Source: Nitrospirales bacterium
Lineage (GTDB): Bacteria; Nitrospirota; Nitrospiria; Nitrospirales; UBA8639
DNA: 64,000 bases
Assembly: GCA_031315915.1 (NCBI GenBank)
Contig: JALDRK010000019.1
Span: forward strand, 1 to 64,000
Reading direction: 5' to 3'
In this document: positions 1 to 9,097 of the stretch, piece after piece
Layout of the letters: each line of letters opens with the position of its first letter
Numbering within the stretch: position 1 is the first letter of the stretch
Program-made: the position numbers and the translations under genes
Notes under the pieces: model-generated
Databases searched by the model: none
What the model was told of the DNA's origin: nothing
The model's input: only the letters and a program-made list of their open reading frames with translations

Positions 1-459
1 TAAAGAATCGTTAAGTCTTGAGTAAGACGGCTTGACGTTTCAACATCTTATCGAGCTAGAGCGGGATGTCGTGGAGGGAATTTATCACACAGGGCTTGGC
101 GCGGTGGTCCAAGCCATTGCCTCAAAAGAAATATAGGAACATCTTTCAACTGATCCGCACGAACCAACAAAGGACACGGCATAAGTAGAATATTCAAAGA
201 AAGAATGGAAAAAGCATTGCAACAACATATGGCGGGCGGTGAGTCTGACGTTCAACGCACTGCGAAAACGGCGACAATACCAATTCGATTCCCCGGCATG
301 ACCAGTCCTTCTCTCTTCTCGTGACCCTCCCTCCGTTGAGCGTAATATTCTTCAAGCCGGTTTGACCTGGCATTTCAATTAGGTCGGAACATCCCAATTT
401 CACTCAGATTAAAACTCTATGCTTTTACTGTGAAAGGGATCGAAGCATAAAAGCTTTCT
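1..459. other. No supported gene left of the IS30 element
   Basis: I see no convincing gene in this stretch. A short plus-strand open frame can be read from about 28 to 136 and ends at a TAG; it has no recognisable motif and may be the remnant of a gene cut by the neighbouring insertion. A 69-codon minus-strand frame (194-403) has unconvincing composition and is left out. Confidence 0.4.
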
Positions 460-1528
460 TGGATTCAACTCACTAGTGCAACAGATGGATGAATGCCAAA
501 ACATACCTGATTCGGAGTTCTGAATCCCAGCGCCTTTCGGGGGCGATTGTTTAATTTGTTCATGACGTGATGAATCTCTTCGTGGGTAATAGTGTGAAAA
601 GGCCGCTGTTTGGGAAAATACTGGCGAATCAGGCCATTGGTATTTTCATTGAGCCCCCGTTCCCAGGCCGCATAAGGATGCGCAAAAAAGAAGCGGACCT
701 TCAAGTCCTGCGCAATCCTCTCGTGCTGCGCGAATTCTTTGCCATTATCCGACGTCACCGTGTGAAGAGGGAGCCGCAGAGGCTTCAAGAGCGTGATGAC
801 CGCGTTCGCGACGGCCTCAGCGCACCGACGGGAGACCTTGGCAATCAGACTCAGTCGGGATTTGCGTTCCGTTAAGGAGACGAGGGCCTGCTGATGGCCT
901 TTGCCGATCAGCGTATCCACTTCCCAATCGCCGAAACGGTTGCGGCGTTCGACCACGGCGGGGCGGTGCTCGATGGAGGTGCGATTCGGTAGATGACCCC
1001 GACGACTGTATGTGCCATACCGCTTCCGGCGTTGCCGCTGACACCGCAAGTGCCTATACAGGGTGCCCTGGGCCTGTTTGTCGCGATAGACATGTTGGTA
1101 GATCCATTCTGGGCTGAGCAAGGTCCGCTGCTGTGTGCGCAACCAGCCACTGATTTGTTCCGGGCTCCACTCGGCCCGGAGCAGCTCATTCACGCGATGC
1201 CACGTGGCAGCCGCAATACGCCGTCGCGCTTTGGTACGGCGTGGTGGAGCGTGAACCGGTGAGCTTGTTTCGGGCGATACCCGCGCTGCCCCTGATTGCG
1301 CCGCACCTCCCGGCTAATGGTGGAGGGGTGAACTCCAACCACCCGAGCAATTTCTCGAGGGGAGTGCTCCATGTTCATTAACGCCTGGATCTGATAGCGT
1401 TGCTCCAGGGTCAGGTGTGTGTAAGATCTCATAGGTGCTCCTCTTACTGGCCGGTAAAAGAAGCCAGGATCTTACCGCACCTGCCCCCTTACGCCGAGCC
1501 ATTGAGTTGCACTTAAAAGTTGAATTCA
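460..1528 (-). mobile_element. IS30-family insertion sequence, transposase frameshifted
   Basis: The element is bounded by imperfect terminal inverted repeats. The left end (from 460) reads TGGATTCAACTCACTAGTGC. The complement of the right end (from 1528) reads TGAATTCAACTTTTAAGTGC, and the match continues to roughly 29-30 bp. The length, about 1.07 kb, suits the IS30 family. The single gene inside runs on the minus strand. GCTTT occurs just outside both ends (453-457 and 1530-1534), but I cannot assign a target-site duplication with confidence. Confidence 0.8.
465..1432 (-). pseudogene. IS30-family transposase, split by a frameshift
   Basis: This would be a DDE transposase that mobilises the surrounding IS30 element. 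The N-terminal piece (1190-1432) carries the IS30 helix-turn-helix with YTHLTLEQRYQI and VHPSTISREVRRN. The C-terminal piece (465-1193) carries the catalytic core: the first Asp in DWEVDTLIGKG, the second in TSDNGKEF, and the Glu in ENTNGLIRQYFPK. The two pieces are in different frames. The natural continuation (APPRRTKARRRIAAATWHRV) lies in the second frame upstream of its first ATG, so a single small indel near 1245-1260 explains the break. IS30 transposases are normally one uninterrupted frame, so this copy is inactive or misread. Confidence 0.85.
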
Positions 1529-1811
1529 TGCTTTTTATTTGCTGGCCTAGATTGAAAAAATGCAATGACTTTCGGAAGTAACCTTACAAAATCTATTGAA
1601 TAAACGGAAGCAAAAAATAAAGAGAGTTTAAACAAATAAGGCCAGGATCCCTCTCAGCCTTTTGCATGCGATCGCTTATTGGATTGTTGATTAAAACAAA
1701 TATCTCGGTTGGAAATTTAAGAAAATCTCTTTAATTCCTCTATTATGTTCAATTGATTGTCGTCATCTATGTGCTTTCTCAATACCCGCGCTTTTTTGCC
1801 GTCCGTCCTAA

Positions 1812-1937
1812 TTACCAGATAAGATAAAGCAACACCCAACCCCCATCTTTAGGTACAATTTCAATTTCTTCAGGCTTCCCGTTAATTTGAGCATAAAGTT
1901 TACAAATCAAATCCTTGATTTCGTGTTCAGTAGGCAT
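1812..1937 (-). CDS. Small hypothetical protein (41 aa)
   Basis: I do not recognise this protein. The ATG at 1937 is chosen over an upstream start at 1994 because GGAGGGG lies at ideal spacing before it. The peptide is acidic in its first half (MPTEHEIKDLICKLYA) and ends in a hydrophobic VLLYLIW stretch. It lies about 70 bp downstream of the pentapeptide-TIR gene on the same strand and could be its operon partner, which is inference only. Confidence 0.5.
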   Translation of the reverse strand: MPTEHEIKDLICKLYAQINGKPEEIEIVPKDGGWVLLYLIW

Positions 1938-2005
1938 ATTTCCCCTCCAAGAAATAACAATACCCAAAGTTTTATCTCTCAGGTCTCCTTGCAATTAGAT
2001 ACCCT

Positions 2006-3439
2006 TTAAAATTTCCCTGAACTTTCCTTGAGGTCTCGCATTAACCATTCAAAAGCTTTCATGTAAGAATCATGGCTTTTCCAGTCTGTAAAATCGGGAA
2101 TAAAAAATTCCCTAACTTCCACGGCAAGGTCTTTCCCGCTATCGGCATCAAAACATTCCCAATTATCAATTACATTCATTCTGACTAACCGAATGGGAAA
2201 CAACTTTTGCCTACCCTCTCGTTTTTCCGATTTTCGACACTTTCTAATTTCCGTCATGACCCATTCACTGTTAAGGCTGGCCTCACTAAGTACTAGCAAT
2301 AGTTTGTCATGAACTTGAATGGCAGCATCTATTTGATGGTGAATTTTTTTGCCTCCTCCCATGTCCTCTGGGGCGTAGTAACAACGAACACCACGATTTT
2401 GGAGATCAGCCCATAGCCTTTCAGTAAAAAGATGATCTTTGGTCGAATGGGCGATGAAGCAAGAATGAAATTGAATTGATGGAGCGTCACGAAGAGAAGG
2501 AAGATAGGTAATATAATTTTCAGGCAAACCACAACCACGATAGAACGCCAAAGGCAATTCACCTGATTGAATAAGTGTTTTATGGTCAATTCCGCTAGGC
2601 CCTCTATGTTTACATAGGCCTAACCCTAGGGTGCTTGAAAGATTAAGATTATTAAGGATGGTTCCCCGGAATTCTGCTTCACTGAAATCAGTCAGGTTCA
2701 AAGAGGAATTTGAAATCATCGCTTCCATTAAATTGGCCTTATTTAGTTTGGCTTCATCTAGCTTTACATTCCTCAATGTAGCTCTCTCGAAAATTGCTTC
2801 TGTAAGAATGGCGTGGGATAGTTCTCCGCCATCAATATTAGCCTCGCATAGATTTGCTTTTGTAAGATCACAATGATCCAGATGTGCGCCTTCCAGATTT
2901 GCCCGAGCAAAAATGGCATCCTTTAAATTAGCCCCGCTTAGATTTGTATCGAATAGGTGCGCGTTTTGAAAATGCGCACCTTGCAGGTCTGGGTTGGTTG
3001 CGTCTTCCGGCCACGAAAATACAGCACTACTTAGACTAGCATTTTCAAACCTTGCCCCCTTTAGGTCGGCATTGCGGAAGTCTACTTCATTTAAAGTTGC
3101 ATTTGTGAATCTTGTTTTCCTAAGAATTGCGTTACAAAATCTTGCATTTTGTGCTCTAGCTCCGAAAAGGCGTGCCTCAGAAAAATTCGATTTAGTAAAG
3201 TTTTGATATTCAAGCCACGCATAATTAAGAATTGCGCGCGAAAAGTCCCCATTGGAAAAATCGGAAGCATTATGTAGATCAGCAGATGTTAGGTTTGTAT
3301 TGCTAAAGTTAATTCCTGCCAAATTTCCATAGATACTTTCATTGGAAAGATCTGGATTTACATGAGGGTTCTCTTGCCTCCAAGCATTCCAAGCGTCAAC
3401 GCCTTTTTTAAATATTTCTAGGTGGGCTGGATCTGCCAT
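2006..3439 (-). CDS. Pentapeptide-repeat protein with C-terminal TIR domain
   Basis: The 477-residue protein has an N-terminal pentapeptide-repeat region (about residues 35-270) made of A(D/N)LXX-type units such as ANLEGA, ADLKGA and ANLCEA, which should fold as a right-handed quadrilateral beta-helix. A linker with CKHRGPSGIDHKTL follows, then a TIR domain from about residue 324. The TIR part shows the opening FIAHSTKDH, a CYYAPEDM segment and SEWVMTE, whose Glu397 is at the place of the catalytic glutamate of NAD-consuming TIR domains. There is no signal peptide or membrane segment. Bacterial TIR domains often cleave NAD+ or make signal nucleotides, commonly in phage defence; here the role is inferred. 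No defence gene adjoins it except a small downstream frame. Confidence 0.85.
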   Translation of the reverse strand: MADPAHLEIFKKGVDAWNAWRQENPHVNPDLSNESIYGNLAGINFSNTNLTSADLHNASDFSNGDFSRAILNYAWLEYQNFTKSNFSEARLFGARAQNARFCNAILRKTRFTNATLNEVDFRNADLKGARFENASLSSAVFSWPEDATNPDLQGAHFQNAHLFDTNLSGANLKDAIFARANLEGAHLDHCDLTKANLCEANIDGGELSHAILTEAIFERATLRNVKLDEAKLNKANLMEAMISNSSLNLTDFSEAEFRGTILNNLNLSSTLGLGLCKHRGPSGIDHKTLIQSGELPLAFYRGCGLPENYITYLPSLRDAPSIQFHSCFIAHSTKDHLFTERLWADLQNRGVRCYYAPEDMGGGKKIHHQIDAAIQVHDKLLLVLSEASLNSEWVMTEIRKCRKSEKREGRQKLFPIRLVRMNVIDNWECFDADSGKDLAVEVREFFIPDFTDWKSHDSYMKAFEWLMRDLKESSGKF

Positions 3440-3703
3440 AACGATCTTTTATAATCCAGGGTGAGAATTAGGAGCTCCATTGTGCATGGTCTTTTTCATT
3501 TCCCCTTCGGCAGCAACCCCTTCTTTTCCAACTCCTGAATCTGTCTTTCAATCAATTCCAAAACCAGATTCACGGTTCGCTGTTCAGCGACAGCGGCCAT
3601 TTTCGACCAAGAACAAGATGTACCTCGGAATATTTCTCAGATTGGGTGTCACCCCGCTATGCTCGACTACCCTATCCCCAGGAAAGCAAGAATCGATTCC
3701 CGC
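3440..3703 (-). other. Region downstream of the MNT gene, no intact partner
   Basis: MNT-type genes usually sit next to a HEPN (DUF86) toxin gene. Here an ATG overlaps the MNT stop, but its frame ends after 14 codons (MSERESILAFLGIG). A further short frame, beginning MAAVAEQRTVNLVLELIERQ and ending LLPKGK, runs to about 3487. Neither piece shows the HEPN R-x4-6-H motif. The partner is missing or eroded. Confidence 0.4.
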
Positions 3704-3994
3704 TCAGACATTGACGGCCTCTCGCTCAATAAAGGGACGCAATTCCGGTCGCAGGGCTTTTTCTGTGACCAGGTCAACAGGACATCCCAAGACGTCTTCA
3801 AGATGAAACTGGACACCAAAATACCGATAAGACGTGGCAGGACCATCCAACGAGACGACGATATCTACATCACTATCGGGCCCCGCTTCATCACGGGCTG
3901 TTGACCCAAAGATCTTCAATCCGAGGACCCCAAAACGTCGACTTAATTCCGGCTTTTCACGTGTTAATGTTTCCAGAACTTTTGATCGCTTCAT
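3704..3994 (-). CDS. MNT-type minimal nucleotidyltransferase (antitoxin-like)
   Basis: This 96-residue protein has the minimal nucleotidyltransferase signature GSTARDEAGPDSDVDIVV (about residues 30-47), which matches the GS...DxD pattern of pol-beta-like transferases. A second Asp occurs in PVDLVTE near residue 75. Proteins of this size usually act as the MntA antitoxin that AMPylates a HEPN toxin in type VII systems. No intact HEPN gene is next to it, so it appears to be an orphan. It lies between the TIR gene and tRNA-Gln, all on the minus strand. Confidence 0.8.
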   Translation of the reverse strand: MKRSKVLETLTREKPELSRRFGVLGLKIFGSTARDEAGPDSDVDIVVSLDGPATSYRYFGVQFHLEDVLGCPVDLVTEKALRPELRPFIEREAVNV

Positions 3995-4060
3995 AATGTC
4001 CTAATAAGGTGAGGATTTTGAATTTATGAGATACTTGGAAAGATTCGGAGGCAAGAATTT

Positions 4061-4134
4061 TGGCTGGGGGACCAGGGATCGAACCTGGGCAGCCAGATCC
4101 AGAATCTGGCGTCCTACCGCTAGACGATCCCCCA
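4061..4134 (-). tRNA. tRNA-Gln (anticodon CTG), CCA encoded
   Basis: On the minus strand a 74-nt cloverleaf can be drawn. The acceptor stem pairs TGGGGGA with TCCCCCA, followed by GCCA. The D-arm holds AGCGGTAGG, the anticodon stem pairs CCAGA with TCTGG around the loop TTCTGGA (anticodon CTG), and the T-loop is TTCGATC. The 3' CCA is genome-encoded. It lies 84 bp downstream of gltX on the same strand, so the two may be co-transcribed. Confidence 0.95.
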
Positions 4135-4218
4135 ACCTAGGATGAGCTTAATTCAGGACCGATATGCAGTCAAGATGAATAGGAAACAAGCTTTGACAAA
4201 AGAAGCCAATTGAAGGTC

Positions 4219-5631
4219 TTAGTTTTTCATAGCACGTTCGACACCCGTACGAATTCGCCGGAGAGTCCGCTCTTTTCCCAACAAGGCCATGACTTCAAAG
4301 ATGCCGGGACTCACCGTTCTCCCCGTAAGGGCGACCCGAAGCGGCTGAGCCACCTTGCCCATTTTGAGTCCCTGGCGTTCGATGAGATCATGAAGGATAT
4401 GTTCCAGTGTTTCTTTGGAAAAATCGGATGCAGCTTCGACAAGGTCGGCAAACTCCTTGAGGATGGGAGCAATGGCCGCAGTCAAATGCTTCGTGGCCGC
4501 CCCGTCATCCATGGCCATCGGTTCCGCCAGATACGGCACGGCCCCCTCCACGAATTCCAGCAGAGTTTCCGAACGTTCCCGCAGCGGTGGAATCAGCGCC
4601 TCGGCACCTCCCGGAATCCAGGCGATGGCTGCATCGTCATATCCCGCCTGGTGAAGAAACGGAACCAGCGCATCAGCGACCCGTTTAGGGTCACTGCTGC
4701 GGAGGTATTGAGCATTGACCCACTTCAACTTTTCAGGATTGAATACCGCGGCAGACGACTGAACCTGCTTGAAGTCAAAATGCTCCACCATTTCCCGTAT
4801 AGAAAATATTTCCTGATCCCCATGCGACCAGCCCAACCGCACCAGATAATTCACGAGCGCTTCCGCAGATAGCCCATGTCCCGGTAGGCCAGTACCGAGG
4901 TGGCTCCATGGCGCTTGGACAGACGTGTTTTATCCGACCCTAAAATCATCGGTAAGTGGGCAAACTGAGGAACGGGAAAAACCCAGCGCTTCAAACAACG
5001 GCACCTGTCTGGGCGTGTTGTTGACATGGTCGTCCCCCGTATGACATGAGGAGATCTTCATCAACCCGTCATCCACTACCACGGAAAAATTATAGGTGGC
5101 ATAGCCGTTGGACGGAGAGAATGATGAGACTATCCAGCACCGAGTTTTCGAACACGATCCGGCCTTTGATCAGATCGGGGATGATGGTCTGCCCGTCCTG
5201 GGAGCCTTGAACCGCAGGGCCGCCGTTTGAGTCGGCTTGGTAATGCTCCGTTCCCGGCACCGCCCATCGTATTTCAGCGATTCTCCCCTGGCCTGCGCCT
5301 CGAGTCTTCGGTTTCCAATTCCTCCGGCGTACATACACACCAATAGGCCAATCCCCGCTCGAACAGTTCCATGGCCTTTTCTCGATACAGAGCCAATCGC
5401 TCCGTCTGCCGGAACGGGCCTTCATCCCAATCCAACCCGACCCATTTTAATCCCTGTTCGATGATCCGGATGGCTTCATCGGTAGACCGCTCCTGATCGG
5501 TATCTTCGATTCGAAGCACGAAGGTGCCCTTTTCATGACGGGCAAATAACCACCTGAAGAGGCCGTCCGCACGCCGCCGATATGAAGATAGCCTGTCGGA
5601 CTGTGCGAACCGGCACACGTATGTCATTCAT
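4219..5631 (-). pseudogene. gltX: Glutamyl-tRNA synthetase, several frameshifts
   Basis: GltX charges tRNA-Glu, and also tRNA-Gln in organisms that use the amidotransferase route. The span from ATG (5631, MNDIRV) to TAA at 4219 is 1413 nt, the right length for a 470-residue enzyme. The N-terminal HIGH-type motif is present as YLHIGGVRT in one frame. [20 protein letters not shown] follows in another frame. The KMSKR-type motif appears as SKRHGAT near 4900, and the C-terminal anticodon-binding part (4219-4854) is open. The reading frame changes several times between 4860 and 5625, always by small indels. Real loss of such a gene would need a second synthetase, so sequence error is the simpler reading. 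Confidence 0.9.
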
Positions 5632-5824
5632 ATGAATGGCCGGACCTTTCGGGAAATATATGATCATGCCCTCGGATGGATTCCCTGTCAGGCGAAGCCT
5701 GTTGATTACCATGGCCACCCGGCCATGTAAAGCCGGACATCAGTACATGCTCTTTTTGCCTTTGTGCGCCAGGACCTGTAAAATTCTCCAGGATCGTACA
5801 AGACGTCTAAATGGAGGTTAGGGC

Positions 5825-6515
5825 ATGATTCGGACCATTCGCGAAAGCTCGATAAATACCCTTGCTGATCATAGGCATCATGATCGTCATTGCCGTCACC
5901 TTTGTCATCGGCATGGGATGGTGGGGGTTTGAAGCCAATCAGAGCAACGCCGTCGCTACAGTCGGCGATTATAAGGTTACCCGTGAAGAACTGATCCAAG
6001 CGAAACAACGCTACCACCGGTTTTACAAAGAACAGCTCAAACAAGAAGACGTGAAAGAAGACACCATCAGGCAATTGGCGCTGGAAGGTCTCATCACCAA
6101 TAAAGCCTGGCAAAACCTGGCCGACGAACTCGATTTAGCGGTGTCGGCTCAGGAGCTTCATGATGCCATCGTGAACCAAAAGGATTTTCAAAAAGACGGC
6201 AATTTCGATCCCCAATATTATCAACGCCTTATGGCCAACAACCGCTGGACACCCATCAATATGAATCCTTGCGTAAAGGCGAACTCATGGCCGAAAAAGC
6301 CAGGCTATGGTTGAGGCTACCACCCTCACCCCGGCCGGAGATGAAGGAAGTGATTTGAGATGGCGTCCCGCCAGACCAAGAGGGAGAGGTGGATCAGGAT
6401 ATGCTCAACAAATTCGCATGCAATTCCTCATGCAAAAGAAACAACGAGATGCAAGCTTTCCTCCGCCCTGCGGGCCCAGGACAACATCTCCGTCAATCCG
6501 GGCTTGATGAAGGTA
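5825..6515 (+). pseudogene. SurA-N/PpiD-type periplasmic chaperone-like protein, frameshifted
   Basis: The gene starts with ATG at 5825 (MIRTIRESS), then a membrane segment (LLIIGIMIVIAVTFVIGMGW) and a SurA N-terminal-like region (VATVGDYKVTREELIQAKQR). After about residue 145 the frame shifts, but the continuation can be followed (LMAEKARLMVE, then DQDMLNKF, LRAQDNISVNPGLMKV) to about 6515. At roughly 230 residues it resembles the N-terminal part of SurA/PpiD folding factors without the parvulin PPIase domain. It faces queA tail to tail. The end is uncertain because of the frame changes. Confidence 0.65.
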
Positions 6516-6601
6516 AGGCATACAAACATTCTCTCTCAATTAAGAGTTCCGTCGCCTTCATTGACTTTTCACACGTCCCCTATACGCCCGAGACTTTCGT
6601 T

Positions 6602-7607
6602 TCATTCGAGCAACATCGCATCGCCATAGCTATAGAACCGATAGCGTTCCTGCACGGCATGTTCGTAAGCCGTTCTGGCCAACTCCAGTCCGGCAAAGGC
6701 CGACACCAACATCAGCAACGTCGTTTCCTGAAAATGGAAATTGGTCAGCAGCACATCCACAACCTTGAATGAAACTGAATGATAAACAAGCGGGTTTCAC
6801 CCGACTGGGCAGTGAGTCTCCCGGCCTCAATCCACAGCCGACTCCAGGCTTGGGCCGCCGTGGTGCCCACCGCGATGACACGTCCTCCGCCTGTTTCTGC
6901 CTCCTGGATGGTTTGAACAGCCTGTTCCGAAATCTGAAAACCATCCTGGATGCATGACATGCGCTTCCACATCCGGACACTCACCGGCAAAGGTTCCCGG
7001 TCCCACATGCAGCGTGAGCGTGACGGTCTTGACGCCCATTTCGCCCAACCGATAGCAATTTTGCGTGAAATGCAAACCGGCCGTCGGTGCGGCAATCGCC
7101 CTCGTGTTGGGCAAACACGGTTTGATAATTCCGGCGATCCTCGGAAGAGGTTGCCGTTTGATATATGAGGAAGCGGACTTCCCCATGTTGGGCCAGGCAG
7201 TCCTGAAAGGATTGCTCTCCCTGCCAGCGAATCACCGTTCTTCCCGGTTGCCGTTCAATCACCTGGGCGGTGCCGCCACCCGGACATTTCAGCAGTTGCC
7301 CTTGACTCACTCGTCCGTTCAGCAGTATTTCCATATGCTGCTCATCCAGTTGCCGCACGAACAAGAGTTCCACTTTCCCGCCGGTGGGCACCTTTGTCCC
7401 CCACAGTCTTGCGGGAATCACTTTGGTGTCGTTCACCACCAGGACATCGCCCGGTCGCAAAATGTCCGGAAGGTCTTTAACCTGTCGGTTCATCAATTGT
7501 TGGGTTTGCCGGTTCACGACAAGAAGTCGCGCATGATCCCGAGGATGGATGGGCTGTTCGGCCACAAGCGTGGGATCGAAAGGAAACTGAAAGTCGGAGA
7601 GATGCAT
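6602..7607 (-). pseudogene. queA: S-adenosylmethionine:tRNA ribosyltransferase-isomerase, frameshifted
   Basis: QueA transfers and isomerises the ribosyl part of SAM onto preQ1-tRNA to form epoxyqueuosine. The N-terminal piece (6981-7607) begins MHLSDFQFPFDPTLVAEQP and contains RPGDVLVVNDTKVIPARLWG. The rest is spread over other frames: [32 protein letters not shown], and the end [13 protein letters not shown] with TGA at 6602. The total span suits a 335-345 residue enzyme. At least three small indels interrupt it. It is the last gene of the minus-strand ilv-leu-asd run, 28 bp after the SpoIID-like gene. Confidence 0.9.
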
Positions 7608-7635
7608 GGGAAACGACCGGGAAGGCGATGCGGGT

Positions 7636-8826
7636 TTAATTGGCCGAAGTGAGCAGAACCCGGGTCAAAGGCAAGAGCGTGGTACCGGGATAATAATGTC
7701 GAAGAATGGATTGATAGTCATAGCCCAGATTCGCCATTTCCCGCATGCCCCATTGGCAGAGTCCCACGGCATGGCCGGCTCCCCGTCCCACTATCACCAC
7801 TTCAGCGCCAAGTTTTTGAATGGTAAATTGGGTGCTGAAAATTTTCGAGTAGCCGATGACTCGACGGAGATCCTGTCCGCGAAGAATGACTTCTCCTTTT
7901 GAATGCAGAATTCTGACCCGGTCAACCCGCCCGGACGGCGTCAGGGTGTAGGGGGTCAGCGTGGCCACCGTCCCGACGTCATAGCCCTCTTTTCGAAGCT
8001 GCCGTTCCAGATCGTCGAAGGTAAACGCGGTCTGCCACTCATAACGCGGGGCCTGTTCATCGAAGGGACACGCCACACCCTTCAGATACGGTAGGTCCAA
8101 GGCCCAGACATAGAGGGCATCCTCGGTCGGTCCGGCCGCGGTCGAGGAATAGGCGGCAAAAATCGGTCTGTTGTCATAGGTCAACACCTGCCCCAAGGTG
8201 GATTGAATGGCCTGCTGGATCGATTCGGGTCGAACCGAATGGCCGTGGTAGACTTGATCCTGGACACTGGCCAGCACATCAAAGAGCTGCTGTTGATTTT
8301 CCATTTTTTTATACATCACATAAGTCCGGGCAGCCACCGCTTGGGCTTTCAAAGATTCGAGCGGCCAATTCGGACTGACTTCTCCTGACACCACACCCCC
8401 GACATATTCTTCCAGAGGCACCAGACTAATGACCGTCATGCCATTTCCGACAGCCGCCAATTCAATTGGCCCCAATACCTGCCAGGTCCGTTCCTCCCCC
8501 GATCCGTCGGCACGTTTCCCGGCCCGAAGCTGAATGATTTCCCCCTGCCCGACAATTCGCACCTGCGGGTCAGAGACCTCCCGGTCGTTTAATGTCCATC
8601 CGTTGGCGTTCCGACGGATGAAGACCGAACCGGAGGCCCGATAGGATTTTCCGGATGGAAGACGGAGAGAGAGGGCATCAGCACTGGAGACGGTGAGAGA
8701 AACGACTCCCTCGACCAACCCGACCCGTACCTGAGACTCGGCAGCCTGACTGGAAGCCGTCATCGCCACAAGTCCTGCCGCTAACATGAAGAGACAGACC
8801 ATTCGCAGCCGAAAAGAAATCGTCAT
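7636..8826 (-). CDS. SpoIID/LytB-domain protein, exported
   Basis: The 396-residue protein has an N-terminal signal peptide (basic start, then MVCLFMLAAGLVAMTASSQAAES). A SpoIID/LytB domain follows with the signature GGVVSGEVSPNWPLESLKAQ followed by AVAARTY. The Glu in SGEVSP matches the catalytic Glu of SpoIID, a lytic transglycosylase that acts on peptidoglycan strands lacking stem peptides. The C-terminal GRGAGHAVGLCQWGMREMA is also typical. The organism shows no sign of sporulation, so a cell-wall remodelling role is likely. It sits 6 bp after the DUF2905 gene in the same operon. Confidence 0.88.
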   Translation of the reverse strand: MTISFRLRMVCLFMLAAGLVAMTASSQAAESQVRVGLVEGVVSLTVSSADALSLRLPSGKSYRASGSVFIRRNANGWTLNDREVSDPQVRIVGQGEIIQLRAGKRADGSGEERTWQVLGPIELAAVGNGMTVISLVPLEEYVGGVVSGEVSPNWPLESLKAQAVAARTYVMYKKMENQQQLFDVLASVQDQVYHGHSVRPESIQQAIQSTLGQVLTYDNRPIFAAYSSTAAGPTEDALYVWALDLPYLKGVACPFDEQAPRYEWQTAFTFDDLERQLRKEGYDVGTVATLTPYTLTPSGRVDRVRILHSKGEVILRGQDLRRVIGYSKIFSTQFTIQKLGAEVVIVGRGAGHAVGLCQWGMREMANLGYDYQSILRHYYPGTTLLPLTRVLLTSAN

Positions 8827-8832
8827 TCGTCG

Positions 8833-9078
8833 TTACCGCCGGAAGAACAAATAGAGGATCAGACTCCCCACCAGACTGAGCACGATGCTGGTGGCCAAAG
8901 GAAAATAGAACGTAAACGAATCCCGCTTGATGACAAAATCGCCGGGCAGCCGTCCCAACCACCCAAAACTACCTTCCGATCCGGTCCACCTGCCCAAGAT
9001 CATCAGAAGCGCACCCAGGGCTACTAACACCATACCCATGAGGGCCAGGATTTTTCCCATTCCACTCATGTCGATCAT
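8833..9078 (-). CDS. DUF2905 family small membrane protein
   Basis: This protein of about 81 residues has two membrane segments: ILALMGMVLVALGALLMIL, and one in the C-terminal YFPLATSIVLSLVGSLILYL. Between them is the family signature WLGRLPGDFVIKRDSFTFYF. The ATG at 9078 (MIDMSGMGKIL) is preferred to one at 9120, because the latter would add a basic, non-family N-terminus and overlap the end of asd by 23 nt. Its function is unknown. It lies between asd and the SpoIID-like gene in the same operon. Confidence 0.85.
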   Translation of the reverse strand: MIDMSGMGKILALMGMVLVALGALLMILGRWTGSEGSFGWLGRLPGDFVIKRDSFTFYFPLATSIVLSLVGSLILYLFFRR

Positions 9079-9097
9079 CACCGGTCTCCGAACACGT

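Noticed and set aside
194-403. 69-codon minus-strand frame at the left edge
   Set aside because: Composition is not protein-like, there is no RBS, and it lies in DNA next to an insertion sequence.
465-1432. Programmed frameshift in the IS30 transposase
   Set aside because: IS30 transposases are made from one uninterrupted frame, and no slippery heptamer is seen at the break; a plain indel is simpler.
3487-3716. HEPN toxin gene downstream of the MNT gene
   Set aside because: Frames are too short and lack the R-x4-6-H motif.
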